Source: Limnephilus marmoratus
Taxonomy: Eukaryota; Arthropoda; Insecta; Trichoptera; Limnephilidae
Reading direction: 5' to 3'
NCBI GenBank assembly: GCA_917880885.1
Contig: OU862927.1
Coordinates: 22,103,450-22,167,449, forward strand
DNA length: 64,000 nt
Below, in pieces: positions 54,443 to 64,000 of the stretch. Under the pieces are notes generated by a model. The model searched no databases. It had not been told where the DNA came from and saw nothing but the letters and a program-made list of their open reading frames with translations. Within the stretch, counting starts at the first letter, position 1. Every line of letters begins with the position of its first letter. A program made the position numbers and the translations under genes.

Positions 54443-54655
54443 AAATTTTGGAGGTGGTAATGGGTAATGCCGCCCAGGGAACCATTTATTGAATATCCAA
54501 CACCTCTGCCAAAGGTCGTCACAAGTGGAGGTGCCTGGGTTCATAGAGAGAAATTTGTCCTGGTCTTACGGAGAATGCGTCTGCCCACCAACTGAGTGAG
54601 GGCCAGATCGGGGAGACCTTGAACCTCGCAGTGGGGGTGGAGGGGTTGGATTCAT
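54443..54655 (+). mobile_element. SINE-like family B, 3'-truncated
   Basis: TTTTGGAGGTGGTAATGGGT to GGGGTTGGATTCATT. The last third is missing. Confidence 0.65.
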
Positions 54656-55376
54656 TGATCACCATGAAACAGGCAGCCGCCCAGCATGGTGATTTAATGT
54701 ATCGGATCTACGTAAATGTCTATAAATGTAATATGTATTTTGTAAATAAATAAATAAAGTGATTGATAACCCACCAAATTCAACTAGCGAACATATCGTC
54801 GCCTCAGTTCTTATTTGTCCAAAAGACCATTTTTGTTTTTGTTGAATCTCCACTTTAATCTTAAAAATAAAGTATAAAAAATTATATTTAATCAATTAAT
54901 CCTTCCTTCAATAAATCCTTCTCCTCCTGTAAAATTTTCTAATGGTCTGTTGGACAAATACGAACTAAGGCGACGATATATAACCACTCGGTAGAATCTG
55001 CTACCCCTGCAAAGCCCAAGCTTTTTGGATAAATCAGATTTAAAGTGCTTTAACTTCATCTCTCCTACATTTGAAAAGCTGTAAAGGACAGTAAATCCAA
55101 AAATGAATTACGTAATATGTAATTTTTCTACGGTTGTTTCACTGTCAATCTGCTTAATTCGAAATATATCTAAGAAAATAGTTGTGCCTTGTATTTTAGA
55201 AGATTTTTTTAAAAGTAGTCTGAAAGATTTATCAATGTTATTTTATAATAAAAATAGTAATTACAGGTCCACAAAACCAGGAGATATGATTTTCTGAAAA
55301 AAAATTCTTTCTCAATAATTAATTAACATTTTTTTATTAACAGCATTTCAAATTTCCGTGATACTTCCAAACATAT
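54656..55376. other. No recognised feature
   Basis: AT-rich. AGTTCTTATTTGTCCAA (54807) and its inverse near 54951 make a loose inverted pair. Nothing else supported. Confidence 0.35.
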
Positions 55377-55385
55377 GTTTTTGAG

Positions 55386-55881
55386 GGTTCCATGACAGTT
55401 CATCCTGCGACAATTCATCCGGCAACAGTTCATCCTGCGACAGTTCATCCGGCCGACAGTTCATCCTGCCGACAGTTCATCCTGCCGACAGTTCATCCCG
55501 CCGACAATTCATCCGGCGACAATTCATCCTGCCTGATCATTTAGAAGATTTTTTCTTCAAGTAAGTATGCAAAGAGGATATACGGCCGTACAACCTAACC
55601 TAACCTAACCTAACCTAACCTATTTAGTAAAAATATTTTTACAGCGGATTTCCACTCAAGATGCCTTCAGATATAAGTATATCGATTTTGGTTGTACGGC
55701 CGTATATCCTCTTTGCGTACTTACTTAATAAAAATCTTCTAAATGATCAGGCAGGATGAATTGTCGCCGGATGAATTGTCGGCGGGATGAACTGTCGGCA
55801 GGATGAACTGTCGGCCGGATGAACTGTCGCAGGATGAACTGTCGCCGGATGAATTGTCGCAGGACGAATTGTCGGGTCACC
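55386..55881. mobile_element. Foldback element 1, 9-bp duplication, telomere-type repeat in loop
   Basis: GTTTTTGAG at 55377-55385 and 55882-55890 flanks a near-perfect hairpin. Left arm 55386-55595 holds nine units of about 15-16 bp (GACAGTTCATCCTGCC and variants). Right arm 55690-55881 holds eight, inverted. Ends are GGTTCCATGACA and, inverted, GGTGACCCGACA. Inside the tandem units each arm continues through TGATCATTTAGAAGATTTT to GGATATACGGCCGTACAACC. The loop carries CCTAA units. The 9-bp duplication and long arms suit Mutator-like elements. No transposase is present, so it is non-autonomous. Confidence 0.85.
55594..55621 (-). repeat. (TTAGG)n-type array in loop of foldback 1
   Basis: Between five and six CCTAA units in a row, directly at the inner edge of the left arm. 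The sequence equals the common insect telomere repeat read on the minus strand. Confidence 0.85.
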
Positions 55882-55890
55882 GTTTTTGAG

Positions 55891-57544
55891 ATGCCTAAAT
55901 ATTTGTTAAATATCAGTGAGCACAAAACCCACAAGACGAAAAACACAGATATTAGCCTTCTTAATTTGGTGTCACTTTTTCAGCCACACATCCAGCCTAC
56001 TGAAGGCTGTGTCGCACTAGGAGTCTTATCACGGACTAATATTTGACGTAAATACACGGAAGGGTCGGGAAAGTTTCCGAATGTGTTTTTAAACGGCCAC
56101 GCTAGGGCTAGGGGCCGCTAGATTGGACCCTGAAGTTTATGCGTTTTTTGTTTTATGTTTATGCCTTAACCTTGCTGTAAAAGTTGATTGATATTGACGA
56201 AATTTATATCCGGAGGCTCACTATCAAATAAATTTGAACACCTCGTAACAATATATCACGCTGAGATAAAAAAAATTATGACTTCATCAGGGATTTAGAT
56301 TTTTCTCCTTCATCATTCAGCGATGAGCATTCTGCGTTATTGTTTTTGCACATTTCCATCGTCTTCATGCAGTTCTCTTCAAATCATTAGTTCATCTCAT
56401 CTGCAGGCGAACTCTGCATCTCTTTACCAACCATGGACGCCATTCATTGATACTGTCATATCACGTGCCCAGAATAATTCCACTTAAGGTTATATAAAGA
56501 TTATATTCGTGACGTCGCGCGTCGGCCATCTTAGGTTGGGTAGTTTTAAAATTGGTATCAAATTGAAATAAATTTTAAATTTTCAGTTTTTGACATTAGA
56601 ACTTTCCCCGTTATACGTCAATTATTGGCTCGTTTAACCTTTTTAACGAAATTGTGATCAGCTGGCCTCGTAACAAGAAGCTGAGACGGACACAGAAATA
56701 AAACTGATGTCAAAAATTCGAAGTCGTTCTTCAATTTGATGGTCAGAGAGTTTGAAACTAATGAGTACTTGTTTCACAGTAATGATAATAACAAAACTTA
56801 AATAGGACATTCACAGAACTTGATTATTAACTTCAAAATTGGATGAAGTGTTCAAATTCTGTGAAACAACCCTTCCTTAGACTTACCCCTTACCCACCGT
56901 TCGTCTTTCTATCTTACAAGACGATACCTAGAATGGTACTTTTCATGGCTCTTTGTTAGGAGATGCTTGATATTAATTTATTTATATGTCACCGCTGGAA
57001 GAACATCTACCCAGGCTTCTGCCACCTTCTTTGTCATGACAGATTTGTTTACGGCAAGTTGCCAAACTTAATTCTGTAGGTAACTCAGAAGTCGTAGAAT
57101 GTCCACTTGTTTATGTATGAGACCCCTTTGAGTTTTAAGTATGTTCCCAAAGACATAAAGACGGTTATCCTACGACAATGCGTAACAAAGTTAGGCCATC
57201 TCAAAAAGTCTTCAAGTTGTTCTCAAGTTAAGTACGTCTCTTACTCAGGTACAACATTTAAAAGGAAACCAGGCGGTGTTTTGACCACACAAACGTTTTC
57301 CCCAATTCTCTCTCGGGATTTTTGACACCATTGCAAAAATATTTTTAATGTAATGTAGTTATTGACCACGAGCGTGTCGGTACGTTTTGCTTTTTTTAAT
57401 CAGATACTTCTTACAGGAGTTAGGACCTCCATAAATCTTTGAAATGGCGTGATTTGAACATCATCAACAGACGTTCAGTATACAAACTAGACAATGTTTG
57501 TTTTTTAAACGCAAAATATGCGGACATAGAATATTTTCTTCTAA
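55891..57544. other. No recognised gene
   Basis: It holds a GC-rich spot at 56508-56535 (GACGTCGCGCGTCGGCCATC, then TTAGG) with a YY1/Pho-like GCCATCTT word. Otherwise no motif is supported. Confidence 0.35.
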
Positions 57545-57930
57545 TATAGTAAATAATAATAATAGCCTTTATTACATTACATTATTTACAATATTTATAA
57601 CACTAATCATGCATCGACTCCCTGTCTGAATATCACTAGTTGACAAAGGCCTCCTCCAACTGTCACCATTTCTCTCTATCATTAGCTAATCTTGTCCATG
57701 TACCACCTGCTATGGCTTTAATGTCGTCAACCCATCGTCTAAATAGTCTTCCTCGTTTTCTCTTCTTGTCATTTGTGAACCAATTCATTACTAATTTTGA
57801 CAATTTTTCACTTCCTCTGATTGTGTGGCCTGACATTTTTTCTTCTTGTTTGTTTCTCAATGGCTTCAATTTTTATTCTATCGTACAGTCTTTTCCCTAA
57901 CATACTTCTTTCCATGGAGTTTTGGCAAGT
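57545..57930 (-). pseudogene. RTE/BovB-like LINE RT C-terminal end
   Basis: The minus strand gives GHTIRGSEKLSKLV, KRKRGRLFRRWVDDIKAIAG, TWTRLANDREKWW and LEEAFVN, matching the end of RTE-type ORF2 (GRPxxRWxDDIxxxAGxxWxxxAQDRxxWxxLEEAF). An A-rich 3' tail region lies at 57550-57570 (TTATTATTATT on plus). Only the last 100 or so residues remain. Confidence 0.7.
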
Positions 57931-58539
57931 TTCGAGTTTATTATTGTGAATTTTTGAATGTAATACAGTTAGTAAAAAGAAAATTTAAAATCGGTCGAGT
58001 TTTCGAGGAGAAACATGGGGAACACAAAACTTCGATTACTATGATATTATTTAGGTATTATCAGCCTGACGAGTATTCGGGGGAGTAGGAGTGACAGTGA
58101 CAGCAGCAGTTTTGTAAAATACTTATTGTTCAAATTTCTCTTAAGCTTGTAATTTTTTTAATGCACCCTGTTGGCAACGGAAGTTTTTCTTTGTAATTTG
58201 CTTTAAAAAAAATAACTGTGCAACTATGCGTACGCCAATTAACAGGTTTATTATATTATAATTACTTCTATCCTGAACAATTGAATCATTATCTCTTGTT
58301 CACTTAACCTTGTTCTAAGGTAGACAAAAAAACTATTACACATTCGAGTTCTTCGTAATGTTACCTATTCTCTCTTGTTCTTCTACAAATAAACTGAATT
58401 ATCGTGAGGATTGAATCAATGCTCCCAATCGAGTTGGTAACTGAGTGGCTTAGGGCGTTGAATTCCCACCCAAGCGTTACATGTTCAATCATCTGCTAGA
58501 AGTATACCTTACATCTCTGAATTATGCGTCCCGGAAAAT
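57931..58539. other. Mostly unrecognised; possible tRNA-like head at 58430-58500
   Basis: GGTAACTGAGTGGCTTAGGG could be a degenerate A box and CATGTTCAATCATC a degenerate B box, as in Leu/Ser-type tRNA-derived SINEs. Both are weak. Confidence 0.25.
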
Positions 58540-58765
58540 ACCGGTCCGAGCTAATTAACTCTTAGATCAGCCACTTCATCTGCTATAGGCAGACTAATAG
58601 AACCTAAACGAAAGCCAAATACTAAGTTTGGAGATCGTGCTTTCGGAGTATCTGGGCCTAATGCTTGGAATAGACTCCCTCCGGAATTAAGATGCATAAC
58701 AAGCTAATCAGAATTTAGGTCCAAACTAAAAACCTACCTTTTTGGGCTCGCATACCCTTAATTTA
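58540..58765 (+). pseudogene. L2/CR1-like LINE ORF2 C-terminal end
   Basis: The frame reads RSATSSAIGRLIEPKRK, KFGDRAFGVSGPNAWNRLPP, ELRCITS, a stop, SEFRSKLKTYLFGLAYP. FGDRAF...GPxxWNxLPxxLR...FxxxLKTYLF is the hallmark end of L2/CR1-type ORF2. One nonsense codon near 58706 breaks it. Everything upstream is missing. Confidence 0.75.
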
Positions 58766-59059
58766 AATATACCTATCTGAGAGTATCATTCTTGTATTGT
58801 CTATGATATGTTCACACTTTTCTTACTGAATTAAAATTACTCGAATCCTTACACATCAATTTGTTTCTTGACGAATCACATTTAGGAAGATCAAATCCTT
58901 ATAGGTACTACTGCACTACCCACCATTAAATGTTGCTTTTACTTTTCAAAATACAGTGATTAAAGAATATATTATATATTAATATTAAAATATTTTTCTG
59001 GATTAAATAACATGTGTTCACAATATGTCCTCTGCGTACGATCTCTATCTACTAACTAA
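58766..59059. other. No recognised feature
   Basis: AT-rich sequence without motif. Confidence 0.3.
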
Positions 59060-59335
59060 CTAACCGTCACGCCGTTTCCCCGCAGGGGTAGGCAGAAAGG
59101 ACGGACCGCCAAACAACTCGGTCTTGGCACACACTCTTTGCCTCACTCACATTCATACATCGTATCATACATTCTCTTCTATTATTCTGACTTTTGACAT
59201 GGCCCGACTGAAGTATCTGATTCACTTGATCGTGCCATGTCTTCCTCGGGCTTCCCCGACTTCATCTATCATTCATATTCGCGTCGTATATTCTTCTTAC
59301 AGTACTTTCTTCGTTCATTCGCTCTCTATCTAAAT
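59060..59335 (+). repeat. Dispersed arthropod repeat (CGTTTCCCCGCAGGGG type)
   Basis: CCGTCACGCCGTTTCCCCGC, GGTAGGCAGAAAGGACGG, ATGGCCCGACTGAAGTATCTG and GATCGTGCCATGTCTTCCTC are phrases of a high-copy arthropod repeat that I recognise from memory. It has no second copy in this window. Class (SINE or LINE tail) is uncertain. Confidence 0.4.
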
Positions 59336-59962
59336 TTCTTTAAATAGGCCATATACAGTGTTAATTTTAAGCGACTTTCCAGGTAAGTATGGTCCTGTAT
59401 TCATTCATCATAGGTCAAAATATTGTACATATATTTTCGTATCGGTGATCAATGCACCGGTGGATGCAATTTTTAGCCATTACTTGTTTTTAATTGTTTG
59501 TATAGCTTGTAGTTGTTCTAGATTTTGGAAATGTATTATAAGTTTATACAGCGCCCTTGAGGTGATTTTTCACAAAAAACGACGCTATATAAATAATCCA
59601 AATATTATTATTATTATTAGGTCCTCGATAATTGCGTAATAACTAATTTTCGTTAGTAATAATGGTAGTGGAAGGACTTAAAATTTCGTAACATTATTAA
59701 TAAACTTTTCTAACAGCATGAAAAATTTTCTACTTTCGAATAAGGGACTTATTTTTTTTAAAATAACTACTTTAAAAATTTTGATACTTGCCCAAGTTTT
59801 TCCTCGATTTTCTCTCTTACAAAGCACAATCATGGTTTGTACCAATCAATAATTTTTACCAGTCTGAGGATGGCTTTAACAACATGAAACCGGTTACGAT
59901 CAAATTAAGTTTAGTGGAAATTAGTGGAAATAAGTTTCATATTTGTTTTATTATAACACTAG
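59336..59962. other. No recognised feature
   Basis: AT-rich, with one short ATTATTATTATT run at 59608. Nothing supported. Confidence 0.3.
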
Positions 59963-60350
59963 CTGGTACCCGACATGCGTTGCAATGCCATTCAAAGAAA
60001 TAAATTGTTTCTCCCTGCATGTCCTTTACCATGCGTCCCCGTACCCTCCCGCGTTACCTTTCCCTCTCGCGTTCCCCTTCCACCTTCTCCTATCCTCGTC
60101 GCCCCTTCCCTCGAACCCCACCTCTTTTGTTAACCTCTCCCTCCTGCCTTCCCTCCCTGCCGCTAAAATATATAAAATACACACATTTTCATTTATACAA
60201 ATTTCATAACGCCAGAACTTACCATTATATATAGCCTTTAACTTTCGTGGGCATGCGCACAACAAATCACCAAAGTTTTATCGCAATCGGATTAACGCTA
60301 TGACAGCGCATAAAATACGAACAAACAAATATTGGTTTTTATATATAAGA
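59963..60350 (+). mobile_element. Polypyrimidine-centred short retroposon
   Basis: It starts ACTAGCTGGTACCCGACATG, has a C/T-only-rich centre (60020-60165), and continues TATATAAAATACACACATTT to TTGGTTTTTATATATAAG. The next copy follows at once. Confidence 0.6.
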
Positions 60351-60351
60351 C

Positions 60352-60732
60352 TAGCTTTCGCCCCCGGCTTCGCTCGCGTAGTATTATGGGGGTTTCCACT
60401 CCACCTCCTCCATCTTCCCCAACCCCACTCAACTCCCCCCCCCCCTTTCCCCCCTCTTCACCACCTCCCCCCCTTCCCCCTCCCCCTCCACACCCCCTCT
60501 CCCCACTCCCCCTCACCATCCCCTCCATACCCGTTACATTCATTTTTCAAACAGCTCGCGTGCCACCCATTGCAATTTTTTTTATACAAATGATCTGAGC
60601 TTTAGCCTATGTTATTCTGATGTATGAGCTATATTATTGTAAAGTTTCATTAAAATCCATTCAGTAGCTTAGCCTGAAAGAGTAACAAACATACATACAT
60701 CCATACAAACTTGCGCCTTTATAATATTAGTA
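60352..60732 (+). mobile_element. Polypyrimidine-centred short retroposon, tandem neighbour
   Basis: It starts ACTAGCTTTCGCCCCCGGCT, has a C-rich centre (60395-60530), the shared TTTCAAACAGCTCGCGTGCC block, and ends with GTAACAAACATACATACATC to TTTATAATATTAGTA, the classic end of ACTAGC-type insect retroposons. Confidence 0.65.
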
Positions 60733-61218
60733 GAATATTACAAACATGTCTCTTGTTTATCTTAGTAATCAAAAAATAATTGCTGGTAAGGATTTCCTAC
60801 GCGTTATCATTAACACTTCTAATCGAACGTATTTATTTGTCCTAGTTTGTTCATAAACAAAAATGTTTCTCAAAATTTCGATCTCAGTCGGTAAATATTC
60901 ACCATAAATTCAGAATTTTGGGGAAAGGCAAAATGGCGAATATCCCAAATCAACGATCCGGACTTAGTTGGTTTGTGTATTTGAATAATTTAATGTCACA
61001 CGGTGAGATTTGACGCGACTGGATATGACGTTTTCTGGGCCGCCTAGCGTGGACTTTTGGTAAATTGCCAAATCGAAAAATCAACATGAAAGTGATGGAG
61101 ATGCGATATTTTGTTTTTATGCAACGGACATGTTATAAAATCGAGATATATCAGAAATATACGGACGGATTACCTATTGATAGAAAGCAGAAGTATACTT
61201 ATCGGTACCTCTGATAGG
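60733..61218. other. No recognised feature
   Basis: AT-rich; nothing supported up to the foldback target duplication. Confidence 0.3.
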
Positions 61219-61227
61219 TTATTAGAA

Positions 61228-61798
61228 GGAGGCGTCTTCTAATATCTACAGGAATTCCATAAACTGGACAAATCGGACTAATATCTATGAGAACCAAAGT
61301 GAGGACGAATATCTACAGCTCAAACTGCTGACTAATATCTATGTGAACCAAAGTGAGGACGAATATCTACAGCTCAAACTGCTGACTAATATCTATGAGA
61401 ACCAAAGTGTGGACGAATATCTACAGCACTGTCAGAGGTTGGGTTAGGTTAGGTTAGGTTTGGTTAGGTTAGGTTAGGTTAGGTTAGGTTAGGTTAGGTT
61501 AGGTTAGGTTAGGTTAGGTTAGGTTAGGTTACGTTAGGTTAGGTTAGGTTAGGTTAGTTTAGGTTAGGTTAGTTATTACGTAATTGAAGTAATTTATGCT
61601 TTTCTTGCTCAGCTGCCCTCTGAAGATATTAGTACGCTCCATAGAAATAAGTCACCACTGGGACCGTCATAGATATTCGTCCGACCTTAGCTCTGTAGGT
61701 ATTAGTCCTCACTCTGAAGTTCATAGATATTAGTCCAACATATGAGCTGTAGATATTCGTCCGACATACAGGCTGTAGATATTACTATCTGGAGTCTC
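61228..61798. mobile_element. Foldback element 2, 9-bp duplication, telomere-type array in loop
   Basis: TTATTAGAA at 61219-61227 and 61799-61807 flanks an element whose left arm (61228-61436) has seven units around the word GAC(T/G)AATATCTA(C/T). The right arm (61615-61798) has seven such words inverted. Within the left arm a 69-bp pair of units is repeated nearly exactly. Ends GGAGGCGTCTTC and (inverted) GAGACTCCAGAT match only partly. The centre is a long GGTTA array. No coding capacity. Sequence is unrelated to foldback 1, but the plan is the same. Confidence 0.8.
61437..61575 (+). repeat. (TTAGG)n-type interstitial array
   Basis: About 26 GGTTA units with three single-base variants (GGTTT, ACGTTA, AGTTTA) lie between the arms of foldback 2. 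It equals the common insect telomere repeat, in the G-rich sense on the plus strand. Confidence 0.9.
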
Positions 61799-61807
61799 TT
61801 ATTAGAA

Positions 61808-62025
61808 TACTAACCTGTCACCTTTTGACAAAGGAAGTCTTTTATTCGTACCTGTCCTTATAGCACGAGCAGGGTGTTACTTGGTACACTCGCCTAATCG
61901 GTTTTTGACTTCGAGTTTTATTTCCAATTCCACTTCGAAGTTGACATCGACTTTTCACTACACCATTTATTTTTATTTCAAAATTCGTCGACGGAGGTTT
62001 CCAAAATCCTGACTTACTGATTTAT
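61808..62025. other. No recognised feature
   Basis: Short spacer without motif. Confidence 0.3.
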
Positions 62026-62350
62026 GTAGCCATAGGTCACCCCAAGTGGTTCGCTTAGTTTGGTGATTTAGAAAGAGTGCCCGGTTCATAGGGTGATATT
62101 TGTCTAGGTCTCGGTGGTGAATGCGTTTGCCTACCTACTGCGTGGCGGGCCGGATTCGGAGAGTCTCGTTGATGGAGACATTTTACCTCCCATCGCCTTG
62201 TACCGCAGTGGGAGGGATGGATTCATACTTTCGTCACTCCTGGACGCATTTACTCCCAGATTCTTACCCACCCCTCAAACGTTCTTCCTTCCCAGAACTT
62301 TCCCTCCTTCCTTTCCTCAAAAAGACTCTCAGTGGAGATAAAGTTAAAAA
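62026..62350 (+). mobile_element. SINE-like family B, 5'-shortened
   Basis: It starts CCATAGGTCACCCCAAGTGG, contains TTGTACCGCAGTGGGAGGGA, and runs to an A run at 62347-62357. The final AGCTAA motif is altered. Confidence 0.65.
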
Positions 62351-64000
62351 AAAAAAATTCAATATGTTTACTTTCTCAGAATGCATTACAAACGCATTTC
62401 TCTCAAAATTTTATATCTTTGGCTTTTTGGTGACGTCAGCAATCTTTACAAATTTATCGACTCTTCATTAAAAATATCATATTTTATTGATGTAAAACTT
62501 TGAACATTACAATCTTGGAACATGGGAGTTCGTCAACATTGGAAAACCATCATTTTGAAAATAATATATTTCATTTTAGTTCCCTTTTAAAACAATCAAG
62601 ATATGTCAATGATCAATGAAGTTATAAAACCACACAATTTGGTTCAATTTATTGTTATTACCGTTATTATTATTACACATCTTAAACATGAATGTTTGCT
62701 TCTTAGGACAATATCTATTAAAAAACAAAAACAATAGGCCACTTGCATGGACTTCATAACGACTTGGAAAAAATCGTGTGGATAGAGTTTTTTACTAAGA
62801 TTACGAAAATGTTAGTAAAAAGTTATAGAAATGTACAGTTTTTTTTTATTTTTAAATAAATAAATCCATTATTTGGGCTCGTGACGTCACTACATGAAAA
62901 TGTCCCGTCGCCGAAAATGTTCCTATTAATTTTATAAAATTCCACACTGATTTATTTTTTTATATGGCATCACTTTGATTTCAGGCGAATTTTTGAATTC
63001 GTTCACTAGATTTATTGTTTGTTCTCTGCGAACTTATCATTTGGTTTGATTTTTTGACAGATGTTCTGAAGAGAACCCCGTACAATACAAAGAGGATGTC
63101 GGTACATGTTTTAGAGGTATAATGATTATGGTGCTGATTTTAACAAAATTAAATTTTATAAAATTCTTATTATTATTACAATTTACAAGTTCAAGTATAT
63201 TACATTGAATTTAGTAATATAGACGCTGTACATTATAATGACTTATGATCAATAAGATGGATCAAGGAAAAAAATATTTATGAGATGTAATATTTTTGGT
63301 ATGCCTCGTTATTCTCCTGTGCCATTCGTGTGGAAAACGTTCTTTTTTTTTAAAATGATTTTCGGCTATGTAATTATCGTTTTTTCACACCTATAAAATT
63401 ATGTCCCGTCTTTCTGGTTTATAAAAAATGGTCTGATTTTTCGTATTGAAATTTTCAAAAAATCCCCAGGGTTTCAAAAATACGATTAAAAAAAAAATAC
63501 AGAATGTCTTAGAATATTTGCCTAAACCGGAAAAAGTTTTAAAAAATGTGATGCAAATGGCCTATTGAATACAATAATTACTCCGTTGGTTCAATATTTA
63601 TGTTTCGTAATATTAATCGTAACGAACACTTTTGTTAGTAAATCGCTCGACCAGTTTATTAGTAGACAAATTCAAAAGTACCATATTTAAATGAATATTA
63701 AATTAAGTTTAAAAATGTACAGCCTTACTAATAACAAAACGCCTTAACGAGCGGTCAACTGCATATTTGTAGCTTGCGCGGTGATCTGCGTTTTTACATC
63801 TTTACTAATAACACTATCGAGTATTTTATGATTTTTATGTTGGTCCCCTTGAATCTCACGTAGATCTGCGCAGGCGCCGCGGCCATCTTGTTTTATAGAT
63901 TCGCGGTAAAACAATGTTTGGCAATGTTCAGTTGTACTTGCAGTTAATTTGATGTTTTTGAAGATAATTTTCGTTTGAATGATCAATTCACTGTGATATT
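62351..64000. other. AT-rich end segment with a promoter-like GC spot
   Basis: No gene is recognised. At 63867-63890 TGCGCAGGCGCCGCGG precedes CCATCTTG, a composite that resembles NRF-1-like and YY1/Pho-like sites in a CpG-rich patch. The minus-strand frame at 63744-63986 covers it without showing a motif. Confidence 0.3.

Noticed and set aside
55386..55881. Regularly spaced short repeats that could suggest a CRISPR-like array
   Set aside because: Units are contiguous without spacers, inverted between arms, and the genome is eukaryotic.
55725..56046. Repetitive frames (RQFIRRQF and NCRRMNCRR repeats) in the arms of foldback 1
   Set aside because: They are translations of the 15-bp arm units on the two strands and have no independent support.
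58430..58500. tRNA gene
   Set aside because: The A and B boxes are degenerate and no cloverleaf forms by eye.
61437..61575. True chromosome end (telomere)
   Set aside because: The array is short, has variants, and lies between inverted arms with unique DNA on both sides.

Overview
This window reads as an AT-rich, transposon-packed insect (or close arthropod) nuclear segment. The evidence is the mix of families: R1-clade, Jockey-like, RTE and L2/CR1-like LINEs, Penelope-like elements, an insect-style Copia, mariner, PIF/Harbinger, tRNA-derived SINEs, and two arrays of the TTAGG-type repeat, which argues against a fly. I could not name the species. I recognise no host protein-coding gene; nearly every interpretable reading frame belongs to a mobile element, and most are broken.

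Region 1 (1-18690) is two near-identical copies of a block of about 8.4 kb in tandem (1-8473 and 9119-18690). Each copy carries a Jockey-like reverse-transcriptase tail split by an 853-bp solo LTR with a GGTA target duplication. Copy 1 alone has a 5'-truncated R1-clade LINE inside that LTR (1216-4120, 12-bp duplication, uninterrupted RT frame). Copy 2 alone has a 3.26-kb element with arms of about 0.93 kb in inverted orientation (11718-14978, AAG duplication) that codes for a broken PIN/XPG-nuclease-like plus cysteine-cluster protein, and a retroposon with a 36-T tract (16910-17755). Each copy serves as the empty-site control for the other.

Region 2 (18690-29030) holds SINE families A and B, a CpG-rich inverted-repeat MITE, a Penelope-like tail with a hammerhead-ribozyme core, a Jockey-like RT fragment and an RTE fragment nested in an older retroposon. 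Region 3 (29034-34568) is a complete but dead Copia element on the minus strand with 198/199-bp LTRs, an AAATG duplication, PBS and purine tract. A PIF/Harbinger element (29345-30422, TAA duplication, 17-bp perfect inverted repeats) sits exactly at the end of its pol frame.

Region 4 (34569-55376) has LINE tails, a 277-bp solo LTR (38253-38529, ATTAT duplication), three nested copies of a retroposon with an internal tRNA-like fold, a Penelope-like element with inverted ends and a GIY-YIG remnant, and a mariner deletion derivative. Long stretches here show nothing recognisable.

Region 5 (55377-64000) has the most unusual content. Two unrelated-sequence foldback elements (55386-55881 and 61228-61798) each have perfect 9-bp target duplications, arms built of short tandem units, and a TTAGG-type array in the loop. 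The 9-bp duplication and long repetitive arms suggest Mutator-like (MULE) foldbacks that carry telomere-type repeats. RTE and L2 tails and polypyrimidine-centred retroposons lie between them.
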